Source: Baffinella frigidus
Lineage: Eukaryota; Cryptophyceae; Cryptomonadales; Baffinellaceae
Assembly: GCA_026770585.1 (NCBI GenBank)
Contig: MU647343.1
Span: forward strand, 66,492 to 89,602
DNA length: 23,111 nt
Reading direction: 5' to 3'
In this document: piece after piece, positions 14,828-21,904 of the stretch
Position numbering within the stretch: the stretch's first letter is position 1
How the letters are laid out: every line of letters starts with the position of its first letter
The notes under the pieces: generated by a model
What the model was told of the DNA's origin: nothing
Seen by the model: the letters and a program-made list of their open reading frames with translations, nothing else
The model's database searches: none
Made by a program: the position numbers and the translations under genes

Positions 14828-15993
14828 ATGGCAGACTACGAACTGTGCGCCCATTGCGGAAAGCGCAGTTCCCAGATGAAGATCTGTTCTGTGTGCAAGG
14901 CTGTCGCGTACTGCGGGCCAATGTGCACCCCTGATCCGACAAACGCTTTCCAAGACTTGCATCAGCCCCTGCGCCCTGCGCCATTGCAGTAGGATGCTCA
15001 TTGCAGTCTGCGGTGTACTGAATCTTTCCATTGCAGTCTGCAGTGCACTGAATCTTTCCGTAAATGACAGGTGCCAAGCGCCTGCATGGCGGAGCCACAA
15101 GAAAGCCTGCATCACACTGAAGGATCGGTGTGCTCGAGTCCGAGATGCGGTCTTTACAGACATGCCGGCTGCAGCCGCATTGTGGGACTCGGCGACCGTG
15201 ATCGAGTTGGGCCTGAGGTGCGTGGCCGACCTTCAGCTGTGCGCCTGGCGGACGGTCTCTGCAGGATGGCCTCAAAATGGAACTGTACGACATGTTGGCC
15301 CGTGCGTTTTCGAGAAAGAAAAGGTTTGCAGACGCCCTGGAAATCTACGACCACGCGGTCGTCGTGTGCGACCGTATCGGTGATTTCAAACGCCAGGGCC
15401 GCTTGCTTTGCTGCAAAGCTGAGATGCAGAGGGTTCAGAAGCAGATGGGTGCTGCCAAACTCACGTACGAGAAAGTGCAGCGGCTAGGGGAAATCAACGG
15501 TGGGTGCTCTGAGCTGCATAGCAAGGCTTGTGCGGGCCTCTCCGATGTGGCGCGGCTAGAAGGACGCTTACCCCAGGCCCTGGAGCTGGCGCATGAGAGT
15601 CTCAAGGCAGTGGGGTGTATTCCGGACGGACAGTATGCGAGGGATAGGGATGAGGCGAATGCGATCGTTTGCATAGTGGAGTGTTCGGATCTGTATGGCG
15701 CCGACTTCGATGATAGCCTTCTAAGTCGCCTGTCTAAACTCACCATAAGCATCGACGTGGATGACAGAGAGGGTGGCAGTACCCTCTGCATAAGAGCTCA
15801 AGAGTTTCAAGCCCGGAGGCACCTGGATCAAGGGAGAATCACAGAGGGCGCTGAGGCATATAGAGAGCTGATACGCCTTGCTGCGGAGCACCGTTTCTTG
15901 CAAATGGTCGACGTTCAAGCGAAGTCGCACGCCGCAAAAGAGACATTGGTGAATCTTATACAACTGGGATTGATAGAGATCTCGAAGCCGTAA
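14828..15993 (+). CDS. MYND-TPR protein; predicted intron and one further frame break
   Basis: Starts MADYELCAHCGK at ATG 14828: CAHC, CSVC, AYCGPMC form the first part of a MYND finger. The unspliced frame stops at 14993. The missing ligands (AWRSHKKAC) reappear at 15072 in another frame; joining 14922 to 15071 completes the finger in phase. From there the frame continues to about 15260, after which the coding frame is shifted by one: the long TPR-like helical region is read from 15265 (ATG at 15277) to the TAA at 15993. The shift may be a one-base indel at the GG of 15264-15265, or a 43-nt intron (15222-15264, GT...TCTGCAG). The C-terminal 239 aa contain paired helices typical of tetratricopeptide repeats (FADALEIYDHAV, LPQALELAHESL, ITEGAEAYREL). 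Likely a protein-interaction adaptor. AATAAA at 16130-16135. A separate unspliced 238-aa TPR gene from 15277 is the alternative. Confidence 0.65.
14923..15070 (+). other. Predicted 148-nt intron (phase 2) in the MYND-TPR gene
   Basis: Donor CCAAT|GTGCAC, acceptor ATGACAG|GTGC. It interrupts the MYND finger at exactly the same codon and phase as the intron of the neighbouring gene. It contains a 30-bp tandem duplication (15000-15029, 15030-15059). The GTGC at both borders also fits a target-site duplication of an inserted element. Confidence 0.65.
15000..15059. repeat. 30-bp tandem duplication inside the intron
   Basis: cattgcagtctgcggtgtac... twice, with two differences. A partial third copy (cattgcagtagg) lies just upstream. 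Confidence 0.85.
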
Positions 15994-16129
15994 TACATTC
16001 TGTAAATTATCATCTTCGTCCTGTGTCAAGCTTGTGGCAATGCGTGTGCACTGAAACCCACAACGCTCGCTGTAGCTCTATTTTCGAAACGTGCGTCTCT
16101 TCTGTGATTTTTTGCGATGTTTCCATTTT

Positions 16130-16135
16130 AATAAA
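16130..16135 (+). terminator. AATAAA signal of the MYND-TPR gene
   Basis: AATAAA in ttttaataaagg, about 137 nt after the stop. The spacer 15994-16292 contains no gene; a short attggt-ct-accaat hairpin lies near 16204-16217. Confidence 0.5.
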
Positions 16136-16292
16136 GGACAAAAATACAATACAGTACCAAAACATGACAAAAACAAAAGCTGACCAGAACCCGCAATGGT
16201 CATTGGTCTACCAATGGTAGTGTGTGGTATTGTTCAGAATCCAGTTCCTTATTAAACCCACGCGGGTGAAAATCCAATTCTAAAAAAATCCT

Positions 16293-17630
16293 TTAAACAT
16301 CCCAGTTCACACCGCGGCGCTGCCGCGGCAGCGATACTGGCGTGCGTTTGTCGCAGACTCCTGGTGTCGCGTGCAGTGGGAACATAGACATCGGGGAGGG
16401 GGTCGTCCCCCCGAACACATTACCGTTGTAGAATTGATGGACACCGCCTTGTGATGCATCACCACCGGGGGAACTATAAACAGTGGCGTGTTGTTGTGGG
16501 TGTGCTGGTGCTGGTCGAGATTGGCGTGGTCCGTCGTTGGCGTTGGGTTGGTCGATCTTGTCTTTACGAAGTTCAGCAACCGGGAAAACACCCCCATCGC
16601 TACCTCCGGTGGACCTCCCCCAGATCTGCCGTGCACGTTGCAACCGGTCGGATACGTCTAGTTTAATAGTAAATATCAACGGGAAGTGTGCAAATACCAC
16701 GAGGAGCATAGCTACCCATACAACCTCATGTACTTCCGTCTGACTGAAGACAAGCGTCGTGGCCACCACGACCAGGTTGAGCAGACACCCGGCAATGCGC
16801 CAGTAGTTGATACGGAAAACATCCATCTTCACAAGCTCCTTGAGCATGCCCATGATCAAAACGAAATAGGTCTCGCCAACGTCCCCAGTCGCAGTAGAAG
16901 ACTTTATGGTTTGAATGTCAAGGTTGTGGTTGTCAAGGTTGTGGTTGTCAAGGTTGTGGTTGTAACCCCATCGTAATGCGGGAAAGAACACGAGGACCTC
17001 TACCAAGTACAAAAACACCCAGTAACTTGACACCAACACAACGAAGAGCAAGCTGGTCATAGTATCCGCATATGGAGAGCATTTCATAACACCCCCGCTC
17101 CCAAAAGATACGATGACAAAGAAGATCAGTGACGCCGCGCCAACAGTGGAGCCGTTGCATAGCAGTGTGTTGGTACCCCCTTCTGGAACAGCCGCGTAGG
17201 TCACAACTAGTGCGAGGAACGGGACGACTATCGAGAACCCCAGCACAACGGCAAGCACCATGGCGCTCGCGGTGGGCGGGAACCCAGGAACCGCAGTGAT
17301 TCGCGGCACGTCTACGAATATGCATAGCAAAAATGCCAACCACAAAAGTGAGGAGATGATAGTGAAGCCTTGCGAGACCTCTGCAAACAAACCGTCGGTG
17401 AAAGCACCCGCTGTGCTCTTGCTCTTGCGGCGCATCGAAACTAGTAGAACCGAGACCGCTGTGTGCACGGAAAGCATCACAGACACGGTGTTTACGAACA
17501 TGAACACCAGCGCCGGTGTCCGCACAATCACAACGTAATTCGACACAAACAAGCACGTCGCAGTGAGTATGGTCGTGTAGAGAAGATTCTCTACCGAAAA
17601 CGTGACAACGGTTGCCATCGCACCGCCCAT
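16293..17630 (-). CDS. Eight-TM membrane protein with Pro/Gly/Gln-rich cytoplasmic tail (445 aa)
   Basis: Clear ATG with a TATATAAATC box 34 nt upstream. Eight hydrophobic segments are visible, near residues 14-36, 40-66, 91-110, 122-147, 165-183, 194-218, 281-301 and 308-328, followed by a soluble tail of about 110 aa rich in Pro, Gln, Gly and Ser. A 15-bp repeat inserts NHNLD x3 in the loop between TM6 and TM7. The topology (eight TMs, long disordered tail) recalls herpesvirus glycoprotein M, a conserved envelope protein, but I see no diagnostic sequence motif; the comparison is structural only. Alternative: a host-derived transporter-like or orphan membrane protein. Confidence 0.85.
   Translation of the reverse strand: MGGAMATVVTFSVENLLYTTILTATCLFVSNYVVIVRTPALVFMFVNTVSVMLSVHTAVSVLLVSMRRKSKSTAGAFTDGLFAEVSQGFTIISSLLWLAFLLCIFVDVPRITAVPGFPPTASAMVLAVVLGFSIVVPFLALVVTYAAVPEGGTNTLLCNGSTVGAASLIFFVIVSFGSGGVMKCSPYADTMTSLLFVVLVSSYWVFLYLVEVLVFFPALRWGYNHNLDNHNLDNHNLDIQTIKSSTATGDVGETYFVLIMGMLKELVKMDVFRINYWRIAGCLLNLVVVATTLVFSQTEVHEVVWVAMLLVVFAHFPLIFTIKLDVSDRLQRARQIWGRSTGGSDGGVFPVAELRKDKIDQPNANDGPRQSRPAPAHPQQHATVYSSPGGDASQGGVHQFYNGNVFGGTTPSPMSMFPLHATPGVCDKRTPVSLPRQRRGVNWDV
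16917..16966 (-). repeat. 15-bp in-frame array (NHNLD x3)
   Basis: aaggttgtggttgtc units in the loop of the eight-TM protein; frame preserving. Confidence 0.85.
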
Positions 17631-17663
17631 TCTGACGTTTTCTACTTGGAAATAAAGTCAATT

Positions 17664-17674
17664 GATTTATATAC
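17664..17674 (-). promoter_or_regulatory. TATA box of the eight-TM gene
   Basis: GTATATAAATC on the minus strand, 34 nt before the ATG at 17630; identical to the 11-mer upstream of the large glycoprotein. Confidence 0.7.
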
Positions 17675-17685
17675 GATCTCTACAT

Positions 17686-17779
17686 GAAGACACTAGACTT
17701 GTTTGTCAACTGTGACGCATACACAGAACACTGAAGACACTAGACTTGTTTGTCGACTGTGACGCATACACAGAACACT
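17686..17779. repeat. 47-bp tandem duplication
   Basis: gaagacactagacttgtttg... twice with two differences, in the spacer upstream of the eight-TM gene. Confidence 0.85.
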
Positions 17780-17830
17780 GGAGACGTCTGTACTTACAAA
17801 TCAACGAAATCAGTGATGGTTCCTCCTAAC

Positions 17831-17939
17831 AGCGATGGTTTGTCCCAGCACGAACCATCGCTGCAGCGATGGTTCTTACAGCGATGCTTCTTACAGCGAT
17901 GGTTCTTCCGCGTCTACACTTACAGCGATGGTTCTTGCT
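17831..17939. repeat. Interspersed cagcgatggttctta repeats
   Basis: About five imperfect copies of agcgatggtt(c)tt, some arranged head to head with aaccatcgctg (near 17852-17872), which can form a hairpin. No confident gene overlaps it. Confidence 0.7.
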
Positions 17940-18214
17940 AAAATCCTTGAAAGGGACCTCATGATCCCGTCGAAGTTTGCGCAAAGGATCTGGTCCATTC
18001 CGCAAGATTCGGGGTGTCCGCAGTCACGCTCAAAGCGGGTGTTCAACCCCTGCGTGAGCCCCTGCGTGAGCCCCTGCGTGAGCCCCTGCGTGAGCCCCTG
18101 CGTGAGCCCCTGCGTGAGCCCCTGCGTGAGCCCCACCTGTGGGGTGTAGGGCGGTCCGTCGTGCATGCCCCCCACGCCGAGGCGGGTGTACACAACCGTG
18201 TGGTGTTGGCCCAT
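17891..18214 (-). CDS. Possible small repeat-containing protein (107 aa), direction uncertain
   Basis: ATG at 18214. The frame encodes MGQHHTVVYTRLGVGGMHDG, then LTQG x7 from a 12-bp array, then a C-terminal part with three cysteines (FERDCGHPESCGMDQILC) and a short helix. The plus strand is open too (from 17835 or 17931 to 18149, reading PCVS repeats), and neither has a recognisable domain or a clear TATA box. It is kept because the array unit is a multiple of three, as in the coding arrays elsewhere here, and the flanks look protein-like. Confidence 0.3.
   Translation of the reverse strand: MGQHHTVVYTRLGVGGMHDGPPYTPQVGLTQGLTQGLTQGLTQGLTQGLTQGLTQGLNTRFERDCGHPESCGMDQILCANFDGIMRSLSRILARTIAVSVDAEEPSL
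18047..18134. repeat. 12-bp tandem array, about 7 copies
   Basis: cccctgcgtgag repeated perfectly. Within the repeat-rich region 17631-18507. Confidence 0.95.
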
Positions 18215-18361
18215 GCACTTGTTCTCCTTCTTCTTCAGTGAGTGATTTGAACACTGATTTCGTTGATTTGACTCCGTGATTTTTTCCGATTTTTCTGGTC
18301 ATACTTTTTTCCGGTCATACGATTTTTCTGGTCATAGTGACCGTTATTTTTTGGTCTCACA

Positions 18362-18381
18362 AAAGTTGACAAATCAACTTT
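18362..18381. other. 8-bp-stem hairpin
   Basis: aaagttga-caaa-tcaacttt. The preceding 18240-18360 is T-rich with several ttttt(c)cggtcata repeats and no gene. Confidence 0.5.
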
Positions 18382-18408
18382 ATAATCATGGCGGAAAAAA
18401 ATTGCGCC

Positions 18409-18476
18409 GAAAGTTGGTTCGCCGCTTTGAAAGTTGGTTCGCCGCTTTGTGAAGTTGGTTCGCCGCTTTGTGAATT
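18409..18476. repeat. 20-22-bp tandem array (3 copies)
   Basis: gaaagttggttcgccgcttt(gt); unit lengths vary (20, 22, 21 bp), which breaks any reading frame. It lies 3' of the gene at 18508-20034. Confidence 0.85.
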
Positions 18477-18492
18477 TGAATGTTTTTTTGCC

Positions 18493-18506
18493 TACGAAGC
18501 TTCGTA
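18493..18506. other. 14-bp palindrome TACGAAGCTTCGTA (copy 3)
   Basis: Perfect palindrome directly after the TGA of the minus-strand gene. The same 14-mer occurs at 10796-10809 and, with one change, at 11637-11650. Confidence 0.7.
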
Positions 18507-18507
18507 C

Positions 18508-20034
18508 TCAACGCGACCAGTACGAAGGCGCGGTGGTGCCTTCGTGACCAAACGACGTCTCTGCGGTGAAATTGACGACATGGTGGCATGATACAACCGC
18601 ATCGGGATCCGTCGTGGGCTTGTTTGTCCCGACTGTTATTGTACGAACCTCTGAATCGTCTAGTATCACGTGGAACGTCTCTCGGAACGCTGCATCCGCT
18701 TTCTCTTTGCGATGTCTGGTTTCCTTGTAGGTGCCGAGGGATGTGAGCTTGGCTCCAAACACAGACGACGAAAAGAACATCACGAGGATTGTGATGATCT
18801 GCGTCTGTGCACCCACCGCCATAATGTAGCACTGGATTGCGGTGATAGGGACCGACTCGGTCAGGACTGTGATGATGTCACCGCGCTTCCGACGCAGCTC
18901 CCGAGAGGCCATCTCCGTCTCCATCAACACATCAAACGGTCCCGTATCGCGACAGAGTGCAATCACGTGCTGGTTCAAATGGCCGCGGATACCGACCTCG
19001 TCCATGTTCTTTCCAGCAACAGAGAACTGTTGCTTGGACCTGCCCACCTTTTTGAGGATGGAAGTTGAGATGCGGAGTGAAACGGCGTTGACAAAACGGA
19101 TGCGCTCTCCGTAGTGCTGGAAGTAGATATTATAGAGCTGCACCGTGTCGTGGTATGCGTTAAACAAAGACCCCATCCACGCAAGCGCGGCGAACAGATA
19201 ACATGCCGGAAGAACCTGATTAACTGTGTTGTCGACAGAGACAAGGGTGATCACCGAGACGGTGAAGGCGCTGACGTCTCCAATACCCACCAAGATGTCA
19301 AGACTGCATGTCACGGAGTCGGAGTAGAGAACCTCAATAATCCTCTCAAAGTCTACCACCCCTCTCCGCGAGGCAAAGACCACGGCGCCGATGACGATGA
19401 ACAAGGCCCCACCAATCACACCAGTCATCACGTACGAATCTTGGGATACCTCAATTATCTGCGGCTTCACGACGCGGGAAATTCCCACAGCCACGTCGAT
19501 CTTTGTGGGTGGCATCGTCGAATTGTTTGCGTTCGGTACATAGAATCGTACATGAGCTATGATGGTGTACACGTCGGGGGTGAGTGTCACATCAGAATCA
19601 AACGTGACCTTTCCATCAGCGTTGAAGTCGCCCCAGAGCTCCGGGGTATGTGTGGAAAGCCCGGGGGAATTTGCAACAAATGGGGTGCATGCCCCACGAG
19701 ACGCAATGCATGAGTGAACGTTGGCATGTGCAACCGTGGTGGTCTTCTTCGCAGCCAGCGTCACATGGTGCGATTTAAGTGCGATCTGGGCACTGTACCG
19801 GACCGGGTATTTGGACCCCGCAAACATCTCTACCGGTGGTGTTGTGTCCCAAGTCACTGCTATTGTGACGGGACATTCAGACAGGGTTGTTACCCCTGTC
19901 TTATCAGCGACAGACCCGTAAACAGTGTACCAGCACACAGAACACGCAGCGTCTGCGTTTTCTAGGTAGCATTGGCCATTCGTCAAGGAGGGTAGCACCG
20001 CGACCAACAACAGGACGAGTCTCACATTCCACAT
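18508..20034 (-). CDS. Secreted-ectodomain multi-TM protein with EF-hand/dockerin-like loop (508 aa)
   Basis: First ATG at 20034 gives a signal peptide (VRLVLLLVAVLPSLTNG). The ectodomain (about residues 20-200) has cysteines and a calcium-loop motif DFNADGKVTFDSD near residues 136-148, which fits the DxNxDGxxxxxxD consensus of EF-hand/dockerin loops. A TM helix follows at about 203-223 (TGVIGGALFIVIGAVVFA), then further hydrophobic segments (DILVGIGDVSAFTVSVITLV; VLPACYLFAALAWMGSLF; PITAIQCYIMAVG; IITILVMFFSSSVFGA) and a charged cytoplasmic tail. The TESVPITAIQ segment resembles the E-x-(L/V)P-x5-Q motif of multi-TM regions in protist cell-surface receptors. Probably a host-derived receptor-like surface protein (inference). 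A TATA-like catattaac lies about 40 nt upstream. Confidence 0.85.
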   Translation of the reverse strand: MWNVRLVLLLVAVLPSLTNGQCYLENADAACSVCWYTVYGSVADKTGVTTLSECPVTIAVTWDTTPPVEMFAGSKYPVRYSAQIALKSHHVTLAAKKTTTVAHANVHSCIASRGACTPFVANSPGLSTHTPELWGDFNADGKVTFDSDVTLTPDVYTIIAHVRFYVPNANNSTMPPTKIDVAVGISRVVKPQIIEVSQDSYVMTGVIGGALFIVIGAVVFASRRGVVDFERIIEVLYSDSVTCSLDILVGIGDVSAFTVSVITLVSVDNTVNQVLPACYLFAALAWMGSLFNAYHDTVQLYNIYFQHYGERIRFVNAVSLRISTSILKKVGRSKQQFSVAGKNMDEVGIRGHLNQHVIALCRDTGPFDVLMETEMASRELRRKRGDIITVLTESVPITAIQCYIMAVGAQTQIITILVMFFSSSVFGAKLTSLGTYKETRHRKEKADAAFRETFHVILDDSEVRTITVGTNKPTTDPDAVVSCHHVVNFTAETSFGHEGTTAPSYWSR

Positions 20035-20161
20035 GATAGACGCTACCTTACCAAACTTCAAGGGTTACGTTAATATGATCGGTCGAATACAAATAGCAAA
20101 CACATCACTGTTTTTCCAGTCCCGTGTTTTTGTCATCGAGGTTGACTTTCTACACCACACC

Positions 20162-20171
20162 GAGTATAAGA
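20162..20171 (+). promoter_or_regulatory. TATA-like box of the 146-aa gene
   Basis: gagtataaga, 67 nt upstream of the ATG at 20238. Confidence 0.45.
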
Positions 20172-20237
20172 CGACCATTGCTACACATGGTACACCCGAA
20201 GACCCGGTAGGTGTACACGCGGGTGTACAAGTGTGCC

Positions 20238-20678
20238 ATGGATGAAACCACAGCACGCAAACATACAAACAGTTTGTTGTCGTTAATCCCTGGTAGAAAT
20301 GTAGTGGTCCAGGACGATATAGAACGGCTTTTGAAGAACGTTCACGAAGACGACAAGATCATAATTAGGAACGTGGTTTCAACCATGAGCATATTGCGCA
20401 ACCAGGCTAATTTCGTGCACAATTTCGAAGTGGTACCGAACAAGAAAGGGTACGATGTCATCGGCACGCTCGCGAAAACTTTCGACAAAGAGCTGCTTAT
20501 CACGGCAGCGGATTTTGAGATTTTGATGAGCGTGAGCCCTGCGCGAATTTCTACAATCATGGTGCAAGTCAGCAACAAAGCACTCGAGCTAGTGGTACGT
20601 GTGTTTTTCCACGACACACCCTTGACGTTTAGCACCGTCCAGGTCTCGCACATAAGCAAGAAAACACGGTTTTGGTAG
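20238..20678 (+). CDS. Unknown small soluble protein (146 aa)
   Basis: ATG at 20238 in a gccATGG context, after a TATA-like box. The N-terminal half is helical and charged (VVVQDDIERLLKNVHEDDKIII, MSILRNQANFV); the C-terminal half alternates strands (ISTIMVQVSNKALELVVRVFF, STVQVSHIS). No signal peptide, TM or cysteine cluster. It converges on the capsid protease gene, so a capsid or scaffold accessory role can be considered, but nothing in the sequence proves it. AATAAA at 20806-20811 could end its transcript. Confidence 0.8.
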   Translation: MDETTARKHTNSLLSLIPGRNVVVQDDIERLLKNVHEDDKIIIRNVVSTMSILRNQANFVHNFEVVPNKKGYDVIGTLAKTFDKELLITAADFEILMSVSPARISTIMVQVSNKALELVVRVFFHDTPLTFSTVQVSHISKKTRFW

Positions 20679-20698
20679 GGGTGAGGGGAGGAGTAGAG

Positions 20699-20811
20699 AC
20701 AGGCCCCGAAAAGGTGTTGTTAAAAGGTGTTGTTTTTTTCAGGCCCCGAAAAGGTGTTGTTAAAAGGTGTTTTTTTTTTCAGGCCCCGAAAAGGTGTTGT
20801 GTTTAAATAAA
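20699..20811. repeat. 40-bp array (3 copies) plus AATAAA hairpin
   Basis: aggccccgaaaaggtgttgt units separated by T-runs, then gtgttt-aaat-aaacac, a 6-bp stem that contains AATAAA (20806-20811). Located between convergent genes. Confidence 0.8.
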
Positions 20812-20820
20812 CACGTAAAA

Positions 20821-20890
20821 AGGATGCGAATTCACACATCTTCCGGTTTTTTAGAATGATGCGAAGTCACACATCTTCCGTTTTTTTGTT
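20821..20890. repeat. 35-bp duplication overlapping the protease C-terminus
   Basis: ggatgcgaattcacacatct... at 20821-20855 and a variant at 20856-20890. The second copy encodes the last basic residues of the protease; the first lies past its stop. Confidence 0.75.
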
Positions 20891-21336
20891 GGTTCAGGCG
20901 GATCTTTTTTTGTTTTTTCAACCGTATCCGTGACCGAATATCCCATAATATGACAGTGTTCCCTGGCACCCCGTTTCACTATCGACACTTCATTGAAAAC
21001 CTTTTTAGCCGGGACGTATGTCTTTTTATGTTCGGAGTACTGCAAATCCACCCCGTATCCGAGGCTCAGATCCTGACATATGTTGTTCTGGACGAAGCGC
21101 GATACGACCCCCCCCTCGAGGATTTTTTCGTTGACGTCTATCAAAAGGTCAAGCTTCCCGTCGTTGTCCCAGGCAACCACGACCTTCCCCACAGCAACGC
21201 CGGTGTGCTCAATTTTGACCGGGAGACCGATCAGAGAATTTCCTTCAACGGCTTGAGAGATATCGGTCCCTGTCAGGAACAAACCATTGTATGTGTCATC
21301 TTCACCCTTTGGGTTCGCGCAACCCCAAATTAGCAT
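20851..21336 (-). CDS. Capsid maturation protease, HK97 prohead / herpesvirus assemblin type
   Basis: 161 aa from the first ATG (21336); the frame runs upstream only to a TTG, and a TATATATCA-type box sits at 21388-21397. It cleaves scaffold and capsid precursors during procapsid maturation in HK97-fold viruses. The order of motifs fits the family: an N-terminal strand (YNGLFLTGTDIS), VKIEHTGVAVGKV with candidate catalytic His44, DLSLGYGVD with nucleophile Ser91 (compare LSxGY in phage proteases), and FNEVSIVKRGAREH, matching the EVSxV / HVALC-GRR motif, with Glu116 as likely third member. A normal length for the catalytic domain alone; the scaffold fusion of herpesviruses is absent. The C-terminus PTKKRKM resembles a nuclear localisation signal, fitting nuclear capsid assembly. 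Divergent from the small membrane protein gene. Confidence 0.75.
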   Translation of the reverse strand: MLIWGCANPKGEDDTYNGLFLTGTDISQAVEGNSLIGLPVKIEHTGVAVGKVVVAWDNDGKLDLLIDVNEKILEGGVVSRFVQNNICQDLSLGYGVDLQYSEHKKTYVPAKKVFNEVSIVKRGAREHCHIMGYSVTDTVEKTKKDPPEPTKKRKMCDFASF

Positions 21337-21387
21337 CACCGCGAGTACCACGCGATGTCTATTTTGAAGCACCCATCTGCCATGTGC

Positions 21388-21397
21388 TGATATATGA
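21388..21397 (-). promoter_or_regulatory. TATA-like box of the protease gene
   Basis: tcatatatca on the minus strand, about 52 nt upstream of the ATG at 21336. Confidence 0.45.
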
Positions 21398-21431
21398 ATG
21401 AGGGTACAGGGGGCGGACACCCGCAATCACC

Positions 21432-21485
21432 CCAACCACCAATCGCCCACCAATCGCCCACCAATCGACCACCAATCGACCACCT
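21432..21485. repeat. 10-12-bp array (ccaccaatcg)
   Basis: Four to five imperfect copies just upstream of the ATG at 21489, in the divergent promoter region. Confidence 0.8.
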
Positions 21486-21488
21486 GCA

Positions 21489-21746
21489 ATGGATACAACG
21501 CGCGCCACAGTATACTCAGTCTATCACAACACGCGTGTGATACTGATGGCGGCAGTGCCGCTGATGCTTGTGTTTATCGCACATGAATGTAATTCTACTG
21601 GATACTTTCTCACATCTAATCTACGCTGCAGAGGAGACATCTCATTCCCTGGATCTGCTGCAAGTTCACAGACGTGGTCTCGCATATGGCTCGTAGTGTA
21701 CTATTACGTTCTGGCAAAGTACTGCACATTCATTGAAACATCCTAA
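21489..21746 (+). CDS. Small two-TM membrane protein (85 aa)
   Basis: ATG in a caATGG context right after the short repeat. Hydrophobic segments: residues 17-31 (VILMAAVPLMLVFIA) and 61-75 (RIWLVVYYYVLAKY), separated by a Ser/Gly-rich loop with two cysteines and a sequon (NST). Small membrane proteins of this size are common in large DNA viruses. No family recognised and no clear TATA box seen. Confidence 0.55.
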   Translation: MDTTRATVYSVYHNTRVILMAAVPLMLVFIAHECNSTGYFLTSNLRCRGDISFPGSAASSQTWSRIWLVVYYYVLAKYCTFIETS

Positions 21747-21770
21747 AGTTTGATAAAAGCATCACGTCTC

Positions 21771-21896
21771 ACCCCCCCCCCACCAGCCCCTCCACCAGCC
21801 CCTCCATCAGCCCCCACCAGTACCCCTCAACAGGGTGCATACACGTTGATTTTTACTCACCCATTTACACTCACCCATTTCATTTGTCAGGGTGCA
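21771..21896. repeat. C-rich, ccctccaccag and actcacccattt repeats
   Basis: A C10 run, three accagcccctcc-type units, two actcacccattt units, and cagggtgcata twice (near 21830 and 21888). The spacer before the next gene contains no other gene. Confidence 0.7.
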
Positions 21897-21904
21897 TAGC
21901 AATC

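Noticed and set aside
18388-18591. Plus-strand 67-aa frame
   Set aside because: Overlaps the 3' end of a strong minus-strand gene and is built on 20-22-bp repeats of varying length.
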